A DNA stretch of 64,000 bases from Pseudomonas sp. P5_109 (GCF_034009455.1 NZ_CP125380.1:3733501-3797500), one strand, 5' to 3'. Shown: positions 35,635 to 45,360, numbered from the stretch's first letter. Program-made: numbers and translations. The notes: generated from the sequence alone by a model not told the origin.

Positions 35635-36777
35635 TCAGCCGCAGCGGACAGCCATCCGCCAGACACGCGCGATATCGGTCGCCCGTTCACGCAGCAGACG
35701 CGGCGCCTCGGCACAGGCCTGCTCCAGGGTCATCGGCCCGCTTGCCAGGGCAAACGCAGCGTCGATGCCATGCTCATAGAGTGCCTGGTACCCGTCGCCC
35801 AGTGTGCCGGCGATGACGATGACCGGCACGGCGTGCTGGCTGGCGACACGCGCCACACCAAACGGCGTCTTGCCGCGCAGGGTTTGCGCATCGAAACGTC
35901 CTTCGCCGGTGATCACCAGATCGGCGCCTGCAACCGCCTCGGCCAGGCCTACCAGTTCACCGACCACCTCGACCCCGGCCTTGAATTGCGCGCCCAGGAA
36001 CGCTTTGGCGGCAAACCCCAGGCCACCCGCCGCGCCGCTGCCCGGTTCGTCGCGAACGTCCTTGCCCAAGGCAGTCGCGCAATGCTCGGCAAAGTGCCCC
36101 AGTGCCCGGTCAAGCTGTTCGACCTGCACGGGCGACGCACCTTTTTGCGGGCCAAAAATCGCCGAGGCACCGTGGGGGCCGCACAGCGGATTATTGACGT
36201 CGGCGGCGATGTCGAAGCGCACCTGCGCCAGACGCGGATCGAGGTCGCTGAGGTCGACGCGGGCCAGTTGCGCAAGGGCGAGCCCACCCGGTGACAGCGT
36301 CTGCCCCTGGGCGTTCAGCAATTTCACACCCAGCGCCTGCATGGCACCGGCGCCGCCGTCATTGGTCGCACTGCCGCCAATCGCCAGGATCACCCGTTGA
36401 GCACCGGCATCCAGCGCGGCGTGGATCAATTGCCCGGTGCCGAAGGTGCTGCTGATGCACGCATCCCGCTGCGCCACCGGGACCAACTGCAAACCACTGG
36501 CCTCGGCCATTTCGATGATTGCGGTGTGGCTCTGCGGCAACCAGCCCCAGGCGGCTTCCACCGTGGCCCCCAGCGGCCCGCGCACCAGGGTACGACGCAA
36601 TTGGCCTTCGCACGCGGCAAGAATCGACTCGACAGTCCCTTCCCCACCGTCGGCCATCGGGCATTTGATCAATTGTGCATCCGGCCACACCTGTGCCAAT
36701 CCCAATGCAATGGCATCGGCCACGCCTTGAGCGCTGAGGCTGTCCTTGAACGAATCGGGGGCGATCACGATTTTCAT
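35635..36777 (-). CDS. Glycerate kinase (GarK/GlxK family)
   Basis: 380 residues, ATP-dependent phosphorylation of D-glycerate to 2-phosphoglycerate. Family signatures: N-terminal MKIVIAPDSFKDSLSA, MADGGEGT, IGGSATNDGGAG and VITGEGRFDAQTLRGKTP. Length is typical (about 380). It lies next to a CdaR-type regulator and an MFS aldarate transporter, fitting use of glucarate, galactarate or glycerate. A clear RBS (TGGAG, 8 nt) precedes the ATG at 36777. Confidence 0.94.
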   Translation of the reverse strand: MKIVIAPDSFKDSLSAQGVADAIALGLAQVWPDAQLIKCPMADGGEGTVESILAACEGQLRRTLVRGPLGATVEAAWGWLPQSHTAIIEMAEASGLQLVPVAQRDACISSTFGTGQLIHAALDAGAQRVILAIGGSATNDGGAGAMQALGVKLLNAQGQTLSPGGLALAQLARVDLSDLDPRLAQVRFDIAADVNNPLCGPHGASAIFGPQKGASPVQVEQLDRALGHFAEHCATALGKDVRDEPGSGAAGGLGFAAKAFLGAQFKAGVEVVGELVGLAEAVAGADLVITGEGRFDAQTLRGKTPFGVARVASQHAVPVIVIAGTLGDGYQALYEHGIDAAFALASGPMTLEQACAEAPRLLRERATDIARVWRMAVRCG

Positions 36778-36893
36778 GGGAATTCTCCAGTTCCAATGTC
36801 CACATGCTGCCAGCCGCCATGAACAATAACGCCGGTCCGCTGCACAAACGGCGATGAGGATTATTGTTCATTTCCACAAAGTACCTGCTTTTT

Positions 36894-36982
36894 GTGGGAG
36901 CGGGCTTGCTCGCGAAAGCGGTGTGTCAGCAGCATCAATGTTGTTTGACCCACCGCTTTCGCGAGCAAGCCCGCTCCCACAG
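36894..36982. repeat. REPIN (TGTGGGAGCGGGCTTGCTCGCG family)
   Basis: Intact arms around a loop of about 45 nt, between the CdaR-type gene and glycerate kinase (both minus strand). Confidence 0.9.
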
Positions 36983-37000
36983 GGAATGTGTGTGCGTGGT

Positions 37001-38122
37001 TCAGGTGGGCGCGTCTGTCTGGGGCAGGAGTTGCACGCCGAGATAGAGGGCCAGCATGCCATCGAGTCGCAACGGATCAACCCCGCTAAGCTCGGCAATC
37101 CGCTCCATGCGATAGCGCAGGCTGTTGCGATGAATGCCCAGTGCATCGGCGCAAGCCTGGCTCTGGCCGCCGTGTTCGCACCAGCTGCGCAGGGTCGCCA
37201 GCAGTTGGCCGTTGCCGTCCTTGGCAATGACCTTGCGCAGCGGGTTGAGCAATTCATCGAGAGCATCGTCGTTGCGGTGGCGCCAGAGCATCACCGGCAG
37301 CCGGTAGCGGTTGAGCGTCAGCAATCGGCAGCGCGGCAACACCTCGCGTCCGTAGGCCAGCAAGTCACCGACCCGACGATAGCAGCGGCGCAACCCCGTC
37401 AGCCCGTCGGCCTGCCCACCCACGGCGATACGCAGGATGTTCCAGCCCAGGCCGTCGAGCTTATCCAGCAAGCGCTCGTTCTCCACCGACTGGCTGGCCG
37501 GCCGGCACCAGAGCAACGAGGTCTTGGCCGAGCTCACGCACCAACTGTCGGGGTGGCGGCTGGTCAACCAGGCGCTGAGTGCCTCGACGGTTTGCCCCGG
37601 TGCGTGCTCCAGGCCCAGTTCGAATAGATACGGCACCCGGGTCAATTGCGGCTTGAGGCCCAACTGGGCCGCTTCATCGACCAGTCGCGGAGAGTCCCCG
37701 GCTTCGCTGAGCAGCAGCGCCAGCAGATCATCGCAGCGCTGGCGCCGCCATTGCAGCTCGGCCTGCTGGTTGCGCTGGCCCACCAGCATTTCGGCGGTCA
37801 TGCGCACCAATTCGGCGTAGGTACGCAGTTGCTCGGGTTCGCCGGTGATGCCCAATACGCCGATCAGGCGCTGGTCGAGCATCAGCGGCAGGTTGATACC
37901 CGGCTGCACGCCCTTGAGATGAATCGCCGTCTGCGCATCGATCTCCACCACCCGGCCGTTGGCCAGGACCAGTTGCGCGCCTTCGTGCCGGGTGTTGACC
38001 CGCTCCGGTTCACCGCTGCCCAGGATCAGGCCCTGGCTGTCCATGACGTTGACGTTGTACGGCAAAATGGCCATCGCCCGGTCGACGATGTCCTGGGCCA
38101 GGTCGTGATCGAGTTCGAACAT
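37001..38122 (-). CDS. Sugar-diacid regulator (CdaR family)
   Basis: 373 residues from the ATG at 38122 (AAGGA upstream). N-terminal diacid-recognition domain (MFELDHDLAQDIVDRAMAIL; VGVLGITG-type GVLGITGEPEQLR), middle GGDEF-like linker, and C-terminal PucR/CdaR HTH (QACADALGIHRNSLRYRMER). CdaR activates glucarate, galactarate and glycerate catabolism in E. coli. It sits between the glycerate kinase gene and the divergent MFS transporter and so probably controls both. Confidence 0.9.
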   Translation of the reverse strand: MFELDHDLAQDIVDRAMAILPYNVNVMDSQGLILGSGEPERVNTRHEGAQLVLANGRVVEIDAQTAIHLKGVQPGINLPLMLDQRLIGVLGITGEPEQLRTYAELVRMTAEMLVGQRNQQAELQWRRQRCDDLLALLLSEAGDSPRLVDEAAQLGLKPQLTRVPYLFELGLEHAPGQTVEALSAWLTSRHPDSWCVSSAKTSLLWCRPASQSVENERLLDKLDGLGWNILRIAVGGQADGLTGLRRCYRRVGDLLAYGREVLPRCRLLTLNRYRLPVMLWRHRNDDALDELLNPLRKVIAKDGNGQLLATLRSWCEHGGQSQACADALGIHRNSLRYRMERIAELSGVDPLRLDGMLALYLGVQLLPQTDAPT

Positions 38123-38292
38123 GCACGTGATCCTTGAAGACGGTAATGGAACGGATTGTTCACCCGCACAGGCCTTGGTGGCAAACCCTGTGCTCAGGCA
38201 CAAAGACAGCCACCCTGAGGGTGGTCGAGACTCTCAGGGCGATCAACGTTACCCTTTGCATCGCAAAAAATCATAATAAAGAGAGAGCCGCC

Positions 38293-39603
38293 ATGACACA
38301 GAGCGCCGTAGCGTCCGAGGCCATCGCTGACGACAAAAACGCCGTCTACAAGCGCATCACCCTGCGTTTGATCCCCTTCATTTTCATCTGCTACCTGTTC
38401 AACTACCTCGACCGGGTAAACGTTGGCTTCGCCAAATTGCAGATGCTCGACGCGCTGAAGTTCAGCGAAACCGTGTACGGCCTCGGCGCCGGCATCTTCT
38501 TTATCGGCTACGTGCTGTGCGGCGTGCCCAGCAACCTTGCGCTGACCAAGTTCGGCCCGCGACGCTGGATCGCGCTGATGATGATCACCTGGGGCACCCT
38601 GTCGACCTGCCTCCTGTTCGTCACCACCCCGACCGAGTTCTACACCTTGCGCCTGTTCACTGGCGCCGCCGAAGCCGGCTTCTTCCCGGGTGTGGTGTTG
38701 TATCTCTCGCAGTGGTTCCCGACCTTCCGCCGTGGCCGCATCATGGCGCTGTTCATGTCGGCGATACCGGTTTCAGGCCTGCTCGGCAGCCCGTTCTCCG
38801 GCTGGATTCTCAACCACTTCGCCGCAGGCCAGGGCGGCCTCGCTGGCTGGCAGTGGATGTTCCTGCTGCAAGGCATTCCGACCGTAATCCTCGGCGCACT
38901 GGCTTATTTCCTGCTCAGCGACAGTTACGCCAATGCCAAATGGCTGACTCCGTTCGAGCGTTCGGTGCTGGAAGCCGACCACGCTGAGGACCTGGCCAAC
39001 AAACCGAAAAACACGACCGATTCGCTGCTGGCGGTGTTCAAGAACCCGGCGATCTGGGCCTTTGGCCTGATCTACTTCTGCATCCAGAGCGGTGTCTACG
39101 CGATCAACTTCTGGTTGCCATCGATCATCAAGAACCTCGGCTTCAGCGATAACCTGGTGATCGGCTGGCTCAGTGCGATTCCGTACCTGCTGGCCGCGGT
39201 GTTCATGCTGATCGTCGGCCGCTCGGCGGACCTGCGCAAAGAGCGCCGCTGGCACTTGGTGGTGCCGATGCTGATGGGCGCGCTCGGCCTGCTGATCGCG
39301 GTGAACTTCGCCGCCAACCCGGCCATCGCCATTCTCGGCCTGACCATCGCCACCATGGGCGCCCTCACCGGCTTGCCGATGTTCTGGCCGGTGCCGACCG
39401 CGCTGCTCAGTGCTGGTGCGGCGGCGGGTGGGTTGGCGCTGATCAACTCCATGGGGCAGATGGCTGGCTTCCTCAGCCCGTACCTGGTGGGTTGGGTCAA
39501 GGACAGTACCGGTTCGACCGATGCGGCGTTGTATCTGCTGGCGGGTGTGATTGTCTGCGGCAGTTTGCTGGCGTTGCGCATGACCCGCACCTTGCGCGCC
39601 TAA
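38293..39603 (+). CDS. MFS transporter, anion:cation symporter family (aldarate/glycerate type)
   Basis: 436 residues with twelve predicted spans. TM1 FICYLFNYLDRVNVGFAKLQ and TM4 GAAEAGFFPGVVLYLSQWFP are hallmarks of the ACS branch (GudP, GarP, tartrate and phthalate carriers). Start ATG 38293 with AAAGAGAGAG upstream; the open frame extends to 38134 without a good site. Divergent from the CdaR-type gene. Likely imports a sugar acid; the exact substrate is inferred from context only. Confidence 0.9.
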   Translation: MTQSAVASEAIADDKNAVYKRITLRLIPFIFICYLFNYLDRVNVGFAKLQMLDALKFSETVYGLGAGIFFIGYVLCGVPSNLALTKFGPRRWIALMMITWGTLSTCLLFVTTPTEFYTLRLFTGAAEAGFFPGVVLYLSQWFPTFRRGRIMALFMSAIPVSGLLGSPFSGWILNHFAAGQGGLAGWQWMFLLQGIPTVILGALAYFLLSDSYANAKWLTPFERSVLEADHAEDLANKPKNTTDSLLAVFKNPAIWAFGLIYFCIQSGVYAINFWLPSIIKNLGFSDNLVIGWLSAIPYLLAAVFMLIVGRSADLRKERRWHLVVPMLMGALGLLIAVNFAANPAIAILGLTIATMGALTGLPMFWPVPTALLSAGAAAGGLALINSMGQMAGFLSPYLVGWVKDSTGSTDAALYLLAGVIVCGSLLALRMTRTLRA

Positions 39604-39618
39604 GCACCGCAAATCCCC

Positions 39619-39707
39619 TGTGGGAGCGGGCTTGCTCGCGAAGAGGGAGTGTCAGTCACATCAACGTCGACTGATACACCGCCTTCGCGAGCAAGCCCGC
39701 TCCCACA
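39619..39707. repeat. REPIN (TGTGGGAGCGGGCTTGCTCGCG family)
   Basis: Intact arms starting 16 nt after the transporter stop. Confidence 0.9.
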
Positions 39708-39798
39708 GTTTGATCTGCGGTGTTCGATATTTCCGTTTGATCCTCGCGATCGTTCTGGTATCTGATTGAGCCTTTCCCACTGGTAAAAGGATTTGCTC

Positions 39799-40812
39799 AT
39801 GAGCTATCGCACACTCGGTCAGTCGGGTCTGCAGGTGTCCACCCTGACCCTGGGCACCATGATGTTCGGCGAACAGACCAGCACCGAAGATTCCCTGCAA
39901 ATCATCGACAAGGCCTGGGACCAGGGCATCAATTTCATCGACACCGCCGACGTCTACACCAATGGCCGCTCCGAAGAAATCGTCGGCGAGGCCATCGCCA
40001 GCCGCCGTCATGAATGGGTGCTGGCGACCAAGGTCGGCTTCGGTCCGGTGGATGGCGTACCGAACCGCAGTGGTTTGAGCCGCAAGCACCTGTTCAACGG
40101 TCTCGAGGCCAGCCTGACGCGCCTGGGCACCGACTACCTCGACATCTACTACCTGCACCGCGAAGACCACAACACGCCGCTGGAAGTCACGGTATCGGCC
40201 ATCGGCGACTTGATCCGCCAGGGTAAAATCCGCTATTGGGGTCTGTCGAACTACCGTGGCTGGCGCATTGCCGAAGTCATCCGCGTGGCCGACAGACTGG
40301 GCGTTGACCACCCGGTGATCAGCCAGCCGCTGTACAACATCGTCAACCGCCAGGCGGAAACCGAGCAGATCACGGCGGCGCAAAACTTCGGTCTGGGCGT
40401 GGTGCCCTACAGCCCGCTGGCACGCGGGGTGCTCAGCGGCAAATACGCACCGGATGTGAAACCGGACGCCAACAGCCGTGCCGGGCGCCAGGACAAACGC
40501 ATCCTGGAAACCGAATGGCGCGTCGAATCCCTGCGCATCGCCCAGCAAATCCAGGAATACACCCGGCAGCGCGGCGTCGGCATCGTCGAGTTCGCAATTG
40601 CCTGGGTGCTGAACAACAGCGCCGTGACCTCGGCCATTGTCGGGCCACGTACCGAAGAGCAATGGGACGCCTACACTAAGGCGCAGGCGGTGCAGATCAC
40701 GGCCGAGGACGAGGCGTTCATCGATTCGATGGTGACGCCGGGGCATGCGTCGACACCGGGGTTCAATGATGTGAGCCATTTTGTGCCGGGGCGCAAACCG
40801 CGCACTCCCTGA
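39799..40812 (+). CDS. Aldo/keto reductase (YajO/Kv-beta type)
   Basis: 337 residues. MSYRTLGQSGLQVSTLTLGT start, NFIDTADVYTNGRSEEIVG active-site segment, catalytic Lys in VLATKVGFG, YYLHREDHNTP, LSNYRGWRI, and the C-terminal AIVGPRTEEQWD NADP-binding end. AAGG 8 nt before the ATG at 39799. Monocistronic between two repeats. It differs from the 11.75-kb AKR (HREDHNTP in place of HRIDP), so the two are not recent duplicates. Confidence 0.9.
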   Translation: MSYRTLGQSGLQVSTLTLGTMMFGEQTSTEDSLQIIDKAWDQGINFIDTADVYTNGRSEEIVGEAIASRRHEWVLATKVGFGPVDGVPNRSGLSRKHLFNGLEASLTRLGTDYLDIYYLHREDHNTPLEVTVSAIGDLIRQGKIRYWGLSNYRGWRIAEVIRVADRLGVDHPVISQPLYNIVNRQAETEQITAAQNFGLGVVPYSPLARGVLSGKYAPDVKPDANSRAGRQDKRILETEWRVESLRIAQQIQEYTRQRGVGIVEFAIAWVLNNSAVTSAIVGPRTEEQWDAYTKAQAVQITAEDEAFIDSMVTPGHASTPGFNDVSHFVPGRKPRTP

Positions 40813-40828
40813 ATCAACACAAAACCAC

Positions 40829-40911
40829 TGTAGGAGCGAGCCTGCTCGCGATGGTGGGTCAGCTACATAGATGTCAACTGACACACCATCGCGAGCAGGC
40901 TCGCTCCTACA
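40829..40911. repeat. REPIN (TGTAGGAGCGAGCCTGCTCGCG variant)
   Basis: Arms TGTAGGAGCGAGCCTGCTCG and CGAGCAGGCTCGCTCCTACA, perfectly complementary; loop about 40 nt. Confidence 0.9.
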
Positions 40912-41002
40912 GTTGGGCGGTGTTGATTGATTGGTCAATATCCGGCCCAAAAACCACGTATCCTCCGCCCCCCCGTTTCACCTTCAACATCGCGAGGACA
41001 GC

Positions 41003-41884
41003 TTGTCTAAAGGTATCGCTCTATCGGTTTCAGCCTCGGTGCTGTTTGCCGTCATGTATTACTACACATCGCTGCTCACCCCCTTGAGCGGCGTGGAAAT
41101 CTTCGGTTGGCGCATGCTGCTGACCGTGCCGTGCATGACCGTGTTCATGGTGGTATCCGGCGAGTGGAAGCGCGTGCTGGAGATCGTTCGGCGCGCCATG
41201 GCCAATCCGAAACTGATTGGTGCGCTGATCCTCTCCTCTGCCCTGCTCGCCGTGCAACTATGGCTGTTCATGTGGGCGCCGCTGAACGGTTACAGCCTGG
41301 ATGTGTCCCTCGGTTACTTCCTGCTGCCGCTGACCATGGTCCTGACCGGGCGGATCGCTTATGGCGAGCGCCTGTCCTATCTGCAAAAAATCGCCGTGGT
41401 GTTCGCCTGCCTGGGCGTGATCAACGAGGTGTACCAGGTGGGTGGTTTTTCCTGGGCGACCTTGCTGGTCTGCATGGGTTATCCGACCTACTTCGTCGTG
41501 CGCAAACGGCTGGCAACGGACAATCTCGGTGGCTTGTGGTTGGACATGGCGTTGACCCTGCCGGTGGCGTTCTGGTTCGTTCAGAGCGGCGCGCAAGGTT
41601 TTAGTGTGTTTGACCAGCATCCATGGTTGTCGCTGTTGATCCCGCTGCTCGGCGTGATCAGTGCTTCGGCGCTGGTGGTCTACATCATTGCCAGTCGCCT
41701 GCTGCCGTTCAGCCTGTTCGGCTTGTTGAGCTACGTCGAACCGGTGTTGCTGCTGGGGGTGGCGTTGCTGCTGGGGGAAAGTATCAAGACCGGCGAATGG
41801 CTGACCTACATCCCGATCTGGATGGCCGTGCTGGTGCTGGTGTTTGAAGGGTTCAAGCATCTGGTGCGGCAGCGCAGGCCTTAA
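41003..41884 (+). CDS. EamA/RarD-type permease, TTG start
   Basis: 293 residues with about ten membrane spans, drug/metabolite transporter superfamily, RarD-like (VEIFGWRMLLTVPCM, LNGYSLDVSLGYFLLPL, LLSYVEPVLLLGVALLLGE). The best start is TTG at 41003 with GAGGA 4 nt upstream. The frame is open back to 40931 but the added residues are hydrophilic and lack a site. Substrate unknown. Confidence 0.87.
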   Translation: MSKGIALSVSASVLFAVMYYYTSLLTPLSGVEIFGWRMLLTVPCMTVFMVVSGEWKRVLEIVRRAMANPKLIGALILSSALLAVQLWLFMWAPLNGYSLDVSLGYFLLPLTMVLTGRIAYGERLSYLQKIAVVFACLGVINEVYQVGGFSWATLLVCMGYPTYFVVRKRLATDNLGGLWLDMALTLPVAFWFVQSGAQGFSVFDQHPWLSLLIPLLGVISASALVVYIIASRLLPFSLFGLLSYVEPVLLLGVALLLGESIKTGEWLTYIPIWMAVLVLVFEGFKHLVRQRRP

Positions 41885-41900
41885 GCACACACAAAACAAA

Positions 41901-42005
41901 TGTGGGAGCGGGCTTGCTCACGAAAGCGGTGTATCAGTCACTATTTAAGTAGACTGAAACGACGCCTTCGCGAGCAAGTCGAATCGTCGCACCGCCGCTC
42001 CCACA
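41901..42005. repeat. REPIN with an interrupted right arm
   Basis: Left arm TGTGGGAGCGGGCTTGCTCA is normal. The right arm GCGAGCAAG ... CGCTCCCACA carries about 16 extra bases (TCGAATCGTCGCACCG, from 41979), so the hairpin can no longer pair along its full length. Confidence 0.85.
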
Positions 42006-42026
42006 GTTTTTTACAGCGTCAACAAG

Positions 42027-43103
42027 TTAGTCGGTGGAGAGAACACCACGACGCACCTGGTCACGCTCGATGGACTCGAACAGTGCCTTGAAGTTGCCTT
42101 CGCCGAAACCGTCGTCACCCTTGCGCTGGATGAACTCGAAGAACACCGGCCCCATCAGGGTTTCCGAGAAGATCTGCAGCAGCAGACGCTTGTCGCCCGA
42201 CTCGGAAGAACCGTCCAGCAAGATACCCCGTGCCTGCAATTCGCCCACCGGCTCACCGTGGTTCGGCAAACGGCCTTCGAGCATTTCGTAGTAGGTCTCC
42301 GGCGGCGCGGTCATGAAGCGCATGCCGATGCTTTTCAGGTGATCCCAGGTCTTGAGCAGGTCATCGGACAGGAAAGCAACGTGCTGGATGCCCTCGCCGT
42401 TGAACTGCATCAGGAACTCTTCGATCTGCCCAGCGCCCTTGGACGATTCTTCGTTCAACGGAATGCGGATCATGCCATCGGGTGCGGTCATGGCCTTGGA
42501 GGTCAGGCCGGTGTACTCGCCCTTGATGTCGAAGTAGCGGATTTCACGGAAATTGAACAGCTTCTCGTAGAAATTGGCCCAGTAGGCCATGCGACCGCGA
42601 TACACGTTGTGAGTCAGGTGATCGATGATTTTCAGGCCGGCACCGACCGGGTGACGGTCAACGCCTTCGATGAACACGAAGTCGATGTCATAGATCGAAC
42701 TGCCTTCGCCGAAGCGGTCGATCAGGTACAGCGGCGCGCCGCCGATGCCTTTGATCGCCGGCAGGTTCAGCTCCATCGGGCCGGTTTCAATGTGGATCGG
42801 CTGGGCGCCGATTTCCAGGGCGCGTTTGTAGGCTTTTTGCGAATCCTTGACGCGGAACGCCATGCCGCACACCGACGGACCGTGCTCGGCGGCAAAGTAC
42901 GAGGCCACGCTGTGGGGTTCGTTGTTGAGGATCAGGTTGATCGCGCCCTGGCGATACAGGTGCACGTCCTTGGAACGGTGGGTCGCCACCTTGGTGAAGC
43001 CCATGATCTCGAAGATCGGCTCCAGGGTGTTCGGGGTCGGCGATGCGAGCTCGATGAATTCAAAGCCCATCAGGCCCATTGGGTTTTCGTATAGATCGGC
43101 CAT
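42027..43103 (-). CDS. hpd: 4-Hydroxyphenylpyruvate dioxygenase
   Basis: 358-residue Fe(II) enzyme that converts 4-hydroxyphenylpyruvate to homogentisate in tyrosine degradation. Iron ligands are visible as His162 (DHLTHNV), His241 (GIQHVAF) and Glu323 ([10 protein letters not shown]), one residue off the published P. fluorescens numbering. Two vicinal-oxygen-chelate domains and length match the enzyme. GAGG about 9 nt before the ATG. Monocistronic here; the homogentisate genes are elsewhere. Confidence 0.97.
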   Translation of the reverse strand: MADLYENPMGLMGFEFIELASPTPNTLEPIFEIMGFTKVATHRSKDVHLYRQGAINLILNNEPHSVASYFAAEHGPSVCGMAFRVKDSQKAYKRALEIGAQPIHIETGPMELNLPAIKGIGGAPLYLIDRFGEGSSIYDIDFVFIEGVDRHPVGAGLKIIDHLTHNVYRGRMAYWANFYEKLFNFREIRYFDIKGEYTGLTSKAMTAPDGMIRIPLNEESSKGAGQIEEFLMQFNGEGIQHVAFLSDDLLKTWDHLKSIGMRFMTAPPETYYEMLEGRLPNHGEPVGELQARGILLDGSSESGDKRLLLQIFSETLMGPVFFEFIQRKGDDGFGEGNFKALFESIERDQVRRGVLSTD

Positions 43104-43353
43104 GGTTGGCGCCTCATCATGCTTTTGGAATTAACTAATGTTAGTTGCTAGCAATGCTGAGACCGGCGGGTGGCGCACAGGAGATGCCCCGCACACTGCG
43201 GGCGAGAAAGTCACCGTAGATCAGTTGAAACCCGAATATCTTCATTGTCGACCCAAGGCTCTTGCGGGCGAGGCTTCTGCTGCCAGAAGACGATTATTAT
43301 TGTATGCGTAACCCGATTCTACACAGCGTAAATCAGTTTGTCCGCCTTCTGTA
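43104..43353. other. hpd upstream region
   Basis: 250 bases between hpd and the EamA gene end. Apart from the palindrome at 43133 I see no gene or repeat. The segment 43290-43345 is notably AT-rich and could hold the hpd promoter. Confidence 0.5.
43133..43146. promoter_or_regulatory. Palindrome upstream of hpd
   Basis: Perfect AACTAATGTTAGTT (6-bp arms, 2-nt centre) 30 nt upstream of the hpd start, inside the 5' leader or promoter. Candidate operator; the binding protein is unknown. Confidence 0.4.
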
Positions 43354-44298
43354 TCAAATCCCCTTTTTCCCTCCTCGCGCAAGGGGTTTATTGCACAGGA
43401 AAATCCCCGCCAGAATCAGCCCGCCGCCCAGGCACATGGCCAGCGTCAATGGCTCATCCAGCAGCAGCGCGCCAAGGATCACCGCCGTCAGCGGGTTCAA
43501 GGCAATGAACACGCCGGAACGTGTCGCGCCGATTTTGCGGATGCCGTCGTAATAGCCGATATAGGCCAGCGCCGACCCCAGCACGCCCAGGTATAAAAGG
43601 CTCAACCATTGCTGCGCCCCCAGTTGGGTGATCGCGGCGACACTCACCTCATCGCGCACGATGCAGGTCATCCAGAGCATGACGGTGCCCAGCAAAATCG
43701 AATACGTCACCGTTTGCACAGGTCCCAGGGTCTGGTTCAGTTCTCTGGAGCACAGCGAATAGACACCCCAGCCGAGGACGCAACCGAAGATCAGCAGATC
43801 ACCGAGCCAGGCGTCGGCACCCCCGGTCAACAATTGCGGGTTGCGGCTGACGATCACCACGCTCGCGCCCGCGATACAAACGGCAATTCCGACAACTTTG
43901 GCCCGGTTCAGGCGCTCCTTGAACAGCAGCCAGGAAGCGAGGCCGATCACGGCCGGATTCAACGCGACGATTAAAGAGGCCCGCGAAGCGTTGATGTAGT
44001 GCAGGCCATAAAAGAAGCACAGGTTGTAAAAAAAGATCCCGAAAAAGCCAAGCAACAGCAGTTGCCGCCATTGCCGCAGGCTGGGCCAGACCAGCGTTAT
44101 CCGTGCCATGCGCACAAACAGCAGCAACGCCACGCTGGCCAGCAGAAACCGCAGGCTGGCCGCCAGCATCGGACTGAGGCTGTCGGCCAGATAGCGTCCG
44201 GCAACAAAGGTGCCGCCCCACACCATGGTGACCGCCGCCAGTTTCAGGTAGACCGGCAGATCCGAGGGTTTTGACAGGGATTGCTCGCAGATCGTCAT
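43354..44298 (-). CDS. EamA-family (DMT) transporter
   Basis: 314 residues with ten predicted spans in two EamA repeats (TMVWGGTFVAGRYLADSLSP ... VALNPAVIGLASWLLFKERL; YLGVLGSALAYIGYYDGIRK ... ALNPLTAVILGALLLDEPLT). Inner-membrane metabolite exporter of unknown substrate. Divergent from a LysR regulator gene 77 nt away, which is likely to control it. Confidence 0.92.
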   Translation of the reverse strand: MTICEQSLSKPSDLPVYLKLAAVTMVWGGTFVAGRYLADSLSPMLAASLRFLLASVALLLFVRMARITLVWPSLRQWRQLLLLGFFGIFFYNLCFFYGLHYINASRASLIVALNPAVIGLASWLLFKERLNRAKVVGIAVCIAGASVVIVSRNPQLLTGGADAWLGDLLIFGCVLGWGVYSLCSRELNQTLGPVQTVTYSILLGTVMLWMTCIVRDEVSVAAITQLGAQQWLSLLYLGVLGSALAYIGYYDGIRKIGATRSGVFIALNPLTAVILGALLLDEPLTLAMCLGGGLILAGIFLCNKPLARGGKKGI

Positions 44299-44338
44299 CG
44301 TTTCCAGGACCGCATGTCAGAGAGATGACGTATCATTC

Positions 44339-44353
44339 GACTAATACTTAGTC
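44339..44353. promoter_or_regulatory. Candidate LysR operator
   Basis: Inverted repeat GACTA-ATACT-TAGTC in the 77-nt region between the divergent EamA and LysR genes. It fits the LysR T-N11-A style of site and is AT-rich; function inferred from position. Confidence 0.5.
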
Positions 44354-44375
44354 ATCGTAAAATGAGCAAACACTC

Positions 44376-45248
44376 ATGACCCTCACTCAACTGGAGATTT
44401 TCTCCCTCGTGGCCGAACTCCACGGCTTCACGGCAGCGGCCAATCGCCTGGGTATTTCCCAATCGGCGGTGTCCCATGCCTTGAAGTCCCTGGAGCAGGA
44501 GTTGGGCGTCGAGTTGTTGCGCCGGCATCAATCCCGAATCGAGTTGAGCGACATTGGCCAACAGTTGTTGCTGCGCGCCCGAGCGATGCTGGGCCTGGCC
44601 AACACCCTGCGCCAGGAAGCGGCGGACGCGAGGGGCATGAAGCGCGGCACGCTGCGTATCGGCTCCTTCGGCCCGACCTCTTCGATCAAATTGTTGCCGT
44701 TGATTCTGCAGCAATACCGCGCCACTCATCCCGGCATCGAGGTGCATATCGACGAAGGCCCCGACCGCCAGGTGCTGCAGTGGCTGGAGGAGCGACGGAT
44801 CGACATCGGCTTTGTGGTGTTGCCCGAGGAGCGTTTCGACACGGTCGCGCTGGTCGAAGACCAGATGGTCGCGTTGCTGCCCGCCGGACATCCGCTGGCC
44901 AGTTACGACAGCCTGAGTCTGAAAGACCTGTGTCACACCCCGTTTGTACTGACCGAGGCCGGTTCTTCGGAACTGGTTTCACGCCTGTTCACCACGGCCC
45001 GACTGACGCCCAACATCCGCTATCGCTGCTCGCAGTTGATGAGCACCCTGGATGTCGTCGCTCGTGGCGACGGGGTGACGGTGGTTGCCGAAGGTTCTTT
45101 GCCCAACCAAATTGACCGCCGCTGCGTGAAAAAACCGCTGTCGCCGGCGGTGTTGCGCCAGGTTGGCCTGGCGGTACTCGATCGACGCCAGGCATCTCCG
45201 GCGACACTGGCCTTTATCAAGGTCGCCGAAAGTCTCGACCTGCGTTGA
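44376..45248 (+). CDS. LysR-family transcriptional regulator
   Basis: 290 residues. HTH about 1-60 (MTLTQLEIFSLVAELHGFTA, ISQSAVSHALKSLEQELGVE) and the LysR effector domain about 90-285. It belongs to the CysB/CbbR-like branch by its N-terminus. Divergent from the EamA exporter, which it most likely regulates. RBS is weak. Confidence 0.92.
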   Translation: MTLTQLEIFSLVAELHGFTAAANRLGISQSAVSHALKSLEQELGVELLRRHQSRIELSDIGQQLLLRARAMLGLANTLRQEAADARGMKRGTLRIGSFGPTSSIKLLPLILQQYRATHPGIEVHIDEGPDRQVLQWLEERRIDIGFVVLPEERFDTVALVEDQMVALLPAGHPLASYDSLSLKDLCHTPFVLTEAGSSELVSRLFTTARLTPNIRYRCSQLMSTLDVVARGDGVTVVAEGSLPNQIDRRCVKKPLSPAVLRQVGLAVLDRRQASPATLAFIKVAESLDLR

Positions 45249-45360
45249 GCGGCATAACCGCCAAGGGCCAACTATCATGGCCCATATTCGAACTCTTCAT
45301 GGGAGGCGTCTTGCCCTGCCAGCGTTTGAGAGCCTTACTTCTTCGTGACAGGATTCGCGA

